A stretch of DNA of 64,000 nt, taken from NCBI RefSeq assembly GCF_905404315.1, contig NC_066269.1, forward strand, positions 12,778,501 to 12,842,500. Direction: 5' to 3'. The position numbers and the translations under genes were made by a program. Under the pieces are notes generated by a model. That model was not told the origin of the DNA. It saw nothing but the letters and a program-made list of their open reading frames with translations, and did no database searches. Below, piece after piece: positions 56,601-64,000 of the stretch. Source of the stretch: Leptidea sinapis. Lineage: Eukaryota; Arthropoda; Insecta; Lepidoptera; Pieridae. The stretch's first letter is position 1. Every line of letters starts with the position of its first letter.

Positions 56601-57544
56601 CTCGTGCAAAAACGCGTAATAAAACAGACATGGTGATGTTAATGGAGGCGTTACGTCACCAATGTTTCAGTTAAGATGCTAATGGCCGTATTATATACAT
56701 TTTTTTTTAAATATCTTTTTAATCTCAATACTTAAATCAAAACAGGTCAGATGTATTATATTAAATTGATTCTTTACTGTCGTCATGCCTATTATGTTAA
56801 TATTACTTCTCGTAAAGTTGTCCCGTTTGATTTGTCAACTGTGCGTTATGAACTTAGTAAAATTTAAATAAATTTTTGTCCGTTCGTGAATTCCTTCATA
56901 CTTTTTAATACAGTTGCTCAAAAAGTGGCGTATTGCAGGGACGTATAGCGTTCGGGATGTCGGCTATTACATACTCGTGCTTTTTCTTTACCTTTTCCGA
57001 ACTCGTGCGTTCTCTTTCCCAACTGTCAAAATAATCTCTATTAATAAGAAAAAACCAACCAAGTTTTTTTATGATTTATGCAAATATTTCTAAATAGAAG
57101 CTAATAATTTGTTTCAATATCAGATTTAATGATTTGATTCAATGAGTGAGGTTAGGTTTTATTTCATTTCACCTCATTAAATTTCATTTCCATTTCATAT
57201 CAATACAAAAAATCTACTGAAGACTTAGCTGTATGGGCATAGTTCCCTTTGCCGACCCAAAATGGGTGAAGATATAAAAAAAATCTCTGTTTATATTCTT
57301 CTACGGTTGGCGCCATTTTAGTTAGTTGAGTTTATTGTATTATTATTATTCTATAAAATTGCTTCATTTTTTCGCAACTGTATTAAAAAATAGTTGTTTA
57401 GTACACGTGCGGAACCGTCATTGCAACTTGTTCCGACTGTCAACCCTCACCTTCGGCTGCGCCCCGGCTCGGTAGACTTTTGTCGGAACTCTGCAATGAC
57501 AGGCTTTCAGCACTCGTGATGAAATATACTATTTACTATTAGAT
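56601..57544. other. unassigned stretch with repeat fragments
   Basis: 56895-57040 (ATACTCGTGCTTTTTC, CGAACTCGTGCGTTCTC) and 57400-57500 (CTTCGGCTGCGCCCCGGCTC) look like fragments of one dispersed repeat. 57224-57285 matches the centre of family J (AGCTGTATGGGCATAG). No gene supported. Confidence 0.4.
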
Positions 57545-58314
57545 TGCGTAGGTTACACTTAAAGTTTTACGTAACTTAAAAAACAACATGTTATTACCGA
57601 AATATTATGTTTAATGCTTTTCAAAATACACTCTTATTAAACATTTTTTCATGCAATCAAACCATTTTTTAAAATAAGAGGACCACAAATCAGAAGCTAT
57701 GTTTTCTATGTGCTGATTGAACGCTATCACTGCCTCTTCGGAATTGATAAAAGTGAAACCTCTCATCAAATCTTTTATTTTGAGGAAAATACAGAAATCA
57801 CAGGGTGGTAGGCAGGGGTGTACAATTTTTCTGAATTTGGCTCAAACCAATCCCCAATAGTCCTCGAATTGTCTCATAGGTAATCCGCGGGTTTTCTTCA
57901 ATTAGCCGCTTAACAGTAGCCACATTATTTTCGTTGACGGCAGTTGAAGGCCGCCCTTCACAAAGTTCGTCTTGTAAATAAGCCCGATCTCTCATAAATT
58001 CAGCAAACCATTGCCTCACGGTGCTCAAACAAGGTGGTTCTCTTCCAAAAGCATTTTGAAGACGAGCGGCACTGTCTTGCGGAGAGAGAGAAATTTTAAA
58101 ATCATAAAAAGGCATAGCTCTAAAATCTTTTCGACTTAATTCCATTTTCGTCTCGTACGTAGCTTTGGTGTGTGATAATGAAACAATTGATAAATGATAT
58201 CCCGCCAATTGTTTTTTTATTACTTAAAAGGTTGCAACGTTTCATGAAAAATATAACATTCGAAATTTAAAGAGTTCCGATTAGACATGCAAAACTTTTA
58301 GTGTGCCCCATGTA
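57545..58314 (-). pseudogene. mariner element with internal deletion
   Basis: The minus-strand N-terminal part (58208 down to ~57840) reads KDFRAMPFYDFKISLSP, QWFAEF and ITYETIRGLLGIGLSQI, the mariner helix-turn-helix region. After a break it resumes near the C-terminus in another frame with LPPCDFCIFLKIKDLMRG and IASDLWSSYFKKWFD (57800-57640). The central D..D region is missing, so no transposase can be made. Imperfect inverted ends: AGGTTACACTTAAAGTTTTA (57550) against the reverse of TGCAAAACTTTTAGTGTGCC (58288), next to TA at the right. Confidence 0.8.
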
Positions 58315-58319
58315 TTATT

Positions 58320-58388
58320 TTAAAAAATAAAAAAATAAATTGCCAAAAGTAACTATTGGAGGCAGACGAAGTCGCGGGTAAAAGCTAG
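58320..58388 (+). mobile_element. Helitron 3' end fragment
   Basis: GACGAAGTCGCGGGTAAAAG ending in CTAG|T (58385-58388). It is similar to the end of 60905-61333. The 5' part is missing. Confidence 0.6.
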
Positions 58389-59250
58389 TAATATGTAGCC
58401 AACTATTTTTAATACGCTTTTATTAGTTTAGTACGTATGTGTCTACGTGTCGAAATAACGGAAAGCTTAAACCTGATTCGCATTACAATATATTTACTTA
58501 CAGATTAAGGCTGATTTTGAAATACACATTCAGGATTGACTCACGGATAACATAAACTCACGAGTTCTAATTAATCTTTAATTAGAGATCCAAGCCAGGA
58601 AGCGGTTTTTAGCGGACAGAAAAAATATATGAAAATTAATTTGTAATGTATTCTTCATTTGTTTTTTGTTAAGCCATTGAATATTTTGAAAGAGAGTAAT
58701 ATTTACTGTCTTGTTACTATTTATTAGGTATTTTACTAATATAATAAATGTATATGTCAGCCCTTTTGTTTGCTAAAACATGCTGGAGGTGTTTAATAAA
58801 TGGAAAAATCCTAGATTCTGATGGACTGCCGATCATTTATTTCGCACGCGCGTCTTATATAAATAGGAGATCGGGCATATTTCATCTATGCAAATCTATT
58901 ATTATTAAATATATTATTCAAATCTATACACAGTCGCAATCAAAAGCTATATCATATTTCAAATATGTGGAAATTAATGCTCGAAGTAATATATGTACTT
59001 GTGTGTGTGTATTTTAATATATGTACATATTATGTATGCGAAAGAGCTTTTATCAGTTTAGAATAACTTTATACACTAATTGCTGTTTTACAAGCCAAAA
59101 AAGGTGGGTAATTAAGAATACTTAACAGATCGTAAATTTGTATTCGGATTCTTAATATACTGAAAGACAGTAAAGTTCATATTAAAGTTTTCACAAATCC
59201 TGCCTAAAACTATGGATATAACAGTTAATACAAACATAGCGATATTACTA
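58389..59250. other. unassigned AT-rich stretch
   Basis: No gene or repeat recognised. Confidence 0.5.
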
Positions 59251-59405
59251 TAGTCTGATAAATAACTGCGCGACCGTTCCACGGGGTGACAGACAGTAGC
59301 GGGGATGGGGTACTAAAGAAGGGTTACAGCATTCTCACGCGTTTCCCTTCTCCGCAACACCACCCGTCACCCCGTGGGACGGTCGCGCACGAAGTTGTCT
59401 GACTA
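59251..59405. mobile_element. foldback MITE with TA target duplication
   Basis: TAGTCTGATAAATAACTGCG and CGCGACCGTTCCACGGGGTG at the left pair with CACCCCGTGGGACGGTCGCG and TTGTCTGACTA at the right. TA on both sides (59249-59250, 59406-59407). About 50-bp arms and ~50-bp loop. Confidence 0.85.
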
Positions 59406-60099
59406 TAACCAACCTATCAAGTGACCGCCAGAGACAGTGTAAACCATCAGCTGAAAAAAATTTTTTGTAATATACCATTAGCTTTCCCAAGACTTTACAC
59501 CTAGTTAAAAGGCACGAATCATCAAACCTGGCTCAATACCAACATTCAGGGCTTTTTAGATCTAAAAACTGACCCTTATCTAACCATCTGGGTTTCCTTT
59601 AATTGTCTGGTCAACAACACGCCTTATTTAGTCTGTTATGAAATATTTTCAAAATGTAGCGGTAAATTTCCCCATGCCAACATGCCATAGATTTTTACCA
59701 AATTGAATAAAGGCATATATTAAAGCCAAGTGGTTTTTATTGCCCAAATAAAAATAAAACTGTTTTAACCGTACCTCAAAAGCAAAAACGCAACCCTTAT
59801 AGAATGTATAGTATAAGAGTGTGGAGATAACTGAGAACTACGGTTTCTTGAAGCTGGGATAAAATCGATTCTAATAGTAAAAGTTAAAAAAAGATAGCGC
59901 CGTTTTAACACTCAAAAGGGATTTAAAATTTGTAGGGTATTTTTCGTGGACCTATAACATTTGTAAATAAATCACAAAAAAAATGTAAGGAACCCTCGGT
60001 TGGCGAGTCTGACTTGAACTTGGGCGATCTTTTTGTAATAGAACAGACTAGGTATGTATACCTACGTTACACTATGCTATCCATATTATTAATTAATAA
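59406..60099. other. unassigned AT-rich stretch
   Basis: Nothing recognised. Confidence 0.5.
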
Positions 60100-60620
60100 T
60101 TTAAATCATTTATTTCAGGCATTTTACCCATAAATCTACAAACAAACTTAACTTAAATTACATTATACTTTGATTTTAATTAATATACATATAAAAAAGA
60201 AAAGTTAATATATTATGTCATAATTACAATTAAAAAAGAAAATAATTAAATTATAGAAATAAAAATTACAAAATTAATATAGTCTAATACAATTCAATGA
60301 TGTTTAATTTTATTTCAGTTCTTACATTATTAAAAAATATATATTATGTCAAATATATAATATAAATAAATTGTCACAGGTCACAAATATCATATTTACA
60401 ACAGTCATACACAGAATTAATTATTAAATTATAGCATTTTCTAATGCGGTCCATAAAGGAAGCGGCTCTTTTTCTTAACACTGCATAGAAATCGTCAACC
60501 CTATTCTCTGCAAACATGCCCGACGCACTACAGCGCCACGGTAGTTTAAGCATTGCTCTAAAATGTATTGCTTGTTCCTTCGGCTAGAACAATATTTGAG
60601 CAATGTTACTAAGCTTGATG
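60100..60620 (-). pseudogene. LINE ORF2 C-terminus and AT-rich 3' UTR (minus strand)
   Basis: The minus-strand frame 60517-60374 reads MFAENRVDDFYAVLRKRAAS, FMDRIRKCYNLIINSV and ends DICDL before a stop. The pattern 'R...F..V.RKR..S...R.R' is that of Jockey-type ORF2 C-termini. The remaining 270 bp is AT-rich trailer. Confidence 0.65.
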
Positions 60621-60904
60621 GAGTAAGGGTTGGATGGCTTGATTAACCCACGAGTTATATTAAAAATCTACGCAGGGTAGCTTTTTATCTCCCTTATATA
60701 AATCTATGTTGATTGGAAGCGAGTTGAAAAGTGCACTCAGTCGTAATTAATGAGGGTTGCTCTTTAAAAGGTGTGGCGGATTAGCGTTGGAAGAAAAGAT
60801 TCTGATTTTACAATGGGGTTTTGAATTAATCTTCTAGTTATTTTAGGCTGTATTTTCATGTAGGTTATTTAAAAAGGCACCCTTTTATATTAAATAATAT
60901 AATA

Positions 60905-61333
60905 TCCCTACTAACATTATAAATGTGAATGTAAGTTTGTTGAGCTGTAAAGAGGACATAGGCTACCTTTTATTGCAAACCCATAAACGGAAGGGTTGAA
61001 ATAGAGGACGTCAGTTTGTATGGTAATTCGTCATTATCGAAGATAAAACTTAAGCTTTGTATTTAGGAATGATAAGAAATAACTTATAACAATTGTACGA
61101 GCATTTTCGAAACTTTGACCTACATGGGGATGAAATAGTAGATTTAAGTTCACAGGGAAATACTATTAAAGAGACTGTCCACAGTGACAAGGGATATCCG
61201 CTGTATCATAGAAGAGCGCTGCCAGCAGTGGAAAGAGCGGTTTGTATGTGTATTATTTGAAAAGTATCTTGAAAAATAAAAAAAACTGCCCAAAGTAACT
61301 TTTCAACGCGGACGAAGTTGCGGGTAAAAGCTT
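60905..61333 (+). mobile_element. non-autonomous Helitron, decayed 3' end
   Basis: A|TCCCTACTAACATTATAAAT at the 5' end; GGACGAAGTTGCGGGTAAAA then GCTTA in place of CTAG at the 3' end. Confidence 0.65.
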
Positions 61334-61479
61334 ACAATATTATAAAAATATAATATTAAAATATATATCGTTTTATAGTTCTTTTGAATGAATGGAAAAA
61401 AATAGGATTTAAGGACTACAAAAATAATTAATTAATAAAGTATGTATTGATAAAATAGTTAAATTTTATAAACTTTACA

Positions 61480-61700
61480 TTTTCACGAGGAAGACTTGTT
61501 CTAAGAAATAGTTTCTTACTAAGTTCTTAAATGCATTGAGCGTCTGAGATTTTCTTATTATATGAATATGTAGGGCATTAGACAGTATTATAGCCTCAAC
61601 AACAAATGAATTTGAAAAAGAAAGGTGCTGGTGTGAGGAGGAACATATTAAATAAGGTTAGCTTATTTTATTAAAAAAATTTATAGAAGATTTTTAATAA
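61480..61700 (-). pseudogene. LINE ORF2 C-terminus remnant (minus strand)
   Basis: A minus-strand frame reads VVEAIILSNALHIHIIRKSQ and TLNAFKNLVRNYFLEQ before a stop near 61497. The 'S...FK..VR.Y' end is typical of non-LTR ORF2 C-termini. The usual 'WN.LP' motif is mutated. Confidence 0.6.
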
Positions 61701-61796
61701 TGAAGCAATAAGCGGTTAACAATTTAAGAAATAAGAAATTTGAAAAATTATTTCCATGCCACACACAAAAAAATACTATCTAAATACTTAATATAT

Positions 61797-62055
61797 ATTC
61801 TTAATCGTGGACGGACAGCCTGGGACTAGATTATAATTATTTTGTAGTGATAGAAATGACTGTACAATATTGTATATTTTTATTGAAGAGTGCAAAAAAA
61901 GAATGCTGGGAGAGTTTCTTGCGCCCCTTCTTCTTTCTCAGAGCGCCATTTGTTTCGGCGGTAGTAGTATCTAGTATATTAGAAATGACATCAAAAAGAA
62001 TTATAAAGGAATCAATTTTGAGAAAATAAATGCCTTTTATGCCTTTTAATCCTAA
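61797..62055 (+). mobile_element. LINE 3' UTR
   Basis: GGACAGCCTGGGACTAGATT, GCTGGGAGAGTTTCTTGCGC, CAGAGCGCCATTTGTTTC and the end TTTTGAGAAAATAAATGCC. Same family as 40060 and 47040, without the ORF part. Confidence 0.7.
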
Positions 62056-62244
62056 CTTAACTAAATATGCTGTGTGGCAAAAGAAAAGTCCGATGCTCAG
62101 CTTGTGCTATAAACCAATGCTGGCTGCAGCGCTGATTTTCAGCATCTACCTGGTTAACTGTCAGAGTGCCAGTAAACAATAAAATTTTAAAAAGAAAAAA
62201 AAAACACATTAAAACACTTACATGTCTGACATGCCATGTCTTGA

Positions 62245-62540
62245 CGACCTGTATAACCGATCTGTTAGTTATCCTACCTACTAAGCTAGAGGTCCCGGGT
62301 TCTAATCCCGGTAGGTGCAAGCATTTATATGATGAATATGGATGTTTGTTTCCGAGTCATGGATGTTTAAATGTATTAATGTATGTTGATATGTATGTTT
62401 ATATGACTTTATGTATGTTTAAGTAAGTATATTGTATTAAATATATCAATGTCTTGTAACCCATTACACAGGCTAAATATGCTTAACTTGGGGCAAGATA
62501 ATTTGTGTAAAAAATGTGTCAATATTATTATGTCTGTCAT
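62245..62540 (+). mobile_element. SINE-A copy
   Basis: Head with CTAGAGGTCCCGGGTTC.AATCCCGG, an expanded TATGTATG part in the body, GGGGCAAGATAATTTGTGTA and an ATT tail. Confidence 0.8.
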
Positions 62541-62667
62541 CTTTCACATAAAAATAATTTAACGTAAAATACTATAAATGTAATGAATGTGATAGATAGA
62601 ACAGAAACATATTTTTATTAAAGTAGTGTACAGTGTATCTGTGACTAAGGTTGGTTCTTGTACTCGG

Positions 62668-63001
62668 TATATATATGTAATATATAAAATTCTCATGTCG
62701 CGGTATTTGTAGTTAAACTCCTTCGAAACGGCTTGATTTCACGATGATTTCACATTTTCGATTCACATGAAATTTTGAGTGTATATTGGTAGGTCTGAGA
62801 ATCGGAAAACATATATTTTTCATCCCGCTTAATGTTAACGGTGGTCCACGCCAATTTTTTTGACATTTTTTTAATATTTATTTGATTATGAGTCAGCATT
62901 AAAAATACATACAACTTCAAATTTTCACCCATCTACGATCAACGGTTACTTTTGTATCGCGATTTTAATATCGGCAATACAACGTTTGCTGGGTCAGCTA
63001 G
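62668..63001 (+). mobile_element. non-autonomous Helitron
   Basis: The 5' boundary is approximate (ATATATAAAATTCTCATGTC). The 3' end is ATACAACGTTTGCTGGGTCA then GCTAG|T at 62997-63002. The 3' stretch resembles 42625-42968. Confidence 0.7.
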
Positions 63002-63159
63002 TGTATTTTATATGATTGTTTAAAAACAAATACTGTTGTTATTTTAATATAAACCTTCTATAATTGCTTAGTTTTCTATTTGCAGTCCAATTAAAAACTG
63101 CAGTAGCACAGGTGTTAGAAATAGCCACCAGGCAACAGCCTTCATTAAACATAAAGAAA

Positions 63160-63247
63160 TTAATTTAAAGGCTCGCTGAGTTTCTTTTGTTTTTCTCCTC
63201 AGATCTTTTCGATTGGGTGGTAAAGACAGAGTATCAAAAAGTTTTGT
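63160..63247 (+). mobile_element. possible LINE 3' UTR fragment
   Basis: GGCTCGCTGAGTTTCTTTTG and TTTCTCCTCAGATC resemble the trailer block seen reversed at 21372-21620 and 25786-26010. Confidence 0.4.
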
Positions 63248-63535
63248 TTTTTTTTTATAAAAATAAGGGATAAGACGAGCAAGACGTTCAGCTCATGGTA
63301 ATTCTTAATAATGATTCATGAAAAACCCCAAAATTCTGAGCGGCACTACAAATGCGCTAGTCACCTTGAGACATAAGATGTTAAATCTCATTTGCCCAGT
63401 AATTTCACTAGCAACGGCACCCTTCAGCCCGAAACACAATAATGTTTACACATTACTGCTTCACGGCAAAAATAGGCGCCGTTATGGTACCCATAATCTA
63501 GCCGGCTTTCTGTGCAAAGGAGCGTCCCACTGGTA
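63248..63535 (-). mobile_element. family L repeat
   Basis: Reversed tail TTTTTTTATAAAAATAAGGG to reversed head GTCCCACTGGTAA. The hairpin is partly deleted. Confidence 0.85.
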
Positions 63536-63639
63536 AAGTGGTACAAAAATACAAATAGTTGTAATTTAATTTCAGTTTGTATTGCGTAATATACACTTAC
63601 AAAATAAACATCAGTTTTATAAATTAGTATAGAGAGAAT

Positions 63640-63775
63640 AACAACATGGGTACCTTCAAAAATAGCGCGTCCACCTTCTTTAAAGAACGGCAACGCTCTT
63701 GTGAATCCTCTGGCGTTGCAAGAGAATGTAGGCGGCGGTAATAACTTAACACCAGGTGACTTAAAAAAAACTTAA
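63640..63775 (+). mobile_element. LINE 3' end fragment
   Basis: TTCTTTAAAGAACGGCAACG, CTCTGGCGTTGCAAGAGAAT and ACCAGGTGACTTAAAAAAAA match the trailer of the remnant at 37990-38680. Confidence 0.65.
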
Positions 63776-64000
63776 AGAAAAAGTCAGAAACTGATTTTAA
63801 GAAGCTTTTTCGTGATAATTCACATAGCAATGATATCTTAAACCATTCGTCTCATGTTCCAGTGTAATGAAGCGATTTTATGAGCAGTGAATTACTGAAT
63901 GAGCGTGTAAGAGTTAAGTCTTATTGTTAATAAAGTTTCACCCCTTCAGGAAACTGTTTAAACTTCGTACATCACAACTGACGCAATGAACTAAGCGACG

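Noticed and set aside
63424..63830. Frames of 68-89 residues at the right edge
   Set aside because: They lie across family L and a LINE trailer and are read-through of these repeats.

Overview
The window is AT-rich, repeat-dense eukaryotic DNA. Its repeat content is typical of a moth or butterfly: tRNA-derived SINEs with an ATT tail, Helitron ends of the form A|TC...CTAG|T, a roughly 310-bp A-tailed hairpin repeat, PIF/Harbinger-, mariner- and hAT-like elements, and CR1/Jockey- and RTE-like LINE tails. The insect assignment rests on these families and is an inference. I recognise no host protein-coding gene, rRNA gene, functional tRNA gene or CRISPR array. Nearly all coding potential belongs to mobile elements.

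The main feature is a 12.1-kb element at 4360-16506. It is a giant inverted repeat flanked by an exact 6-bp target duplication (GATATA). It has AG...CT termini with tandem ~30-bp terminal subrepeats, and each arm carries one copy of a broken adenovirus-type (Polinton/Maverick) cysteine protease gene. The arms meet at a 53-bp unpaired spacer (13542-13594). Together these features suggest a Polinton/Maverick reduced to one end that folded back on itself, a snap-back palindrome that then integrated or arose in place. The left arm was later hit by a full-length 5.6-kb CR1-group LINE (5757-11315): ORF1 has a PHD-type zinc finger and an SGNH-like domain and is broken by one frameshift, and ORF2 (endonuclease plus reverse transcriptase) is intact. 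The right arm keeps the empty site. It has also lost about 0.7 kb relative to the left arm.

Outside this element, 1-4350 and 16513-64000 are a mosaic of dispersed repeats. Several families recur, named here A to N. SINE-A is a tRNA head with an ATT tail. SINE-B carries a tRNA-like unit with a ~285-bp period, in tandem or inverted arrangements. Family L is the A-tailed hairpin repeat. Family G is a GC-rich repeat present as an inverted pair. Family H is a multi-hairpin foldback. Family J is a ~350-bp repeat with a GCGCGCATC motif. Family N is a ~480-bp repeat whose second copy is split by a Helitron and a SINE-B. There are also LINE 3' ends of several clades, including one whose tail has expanded to a ~456-bp hexamer array (20916-21371).

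The stretches labelled as unassigned are AT-rich with only short chance reading frames. A GC-richer stretch around 28130-28400 is a weak candidate for a host 5' exon or promoter.
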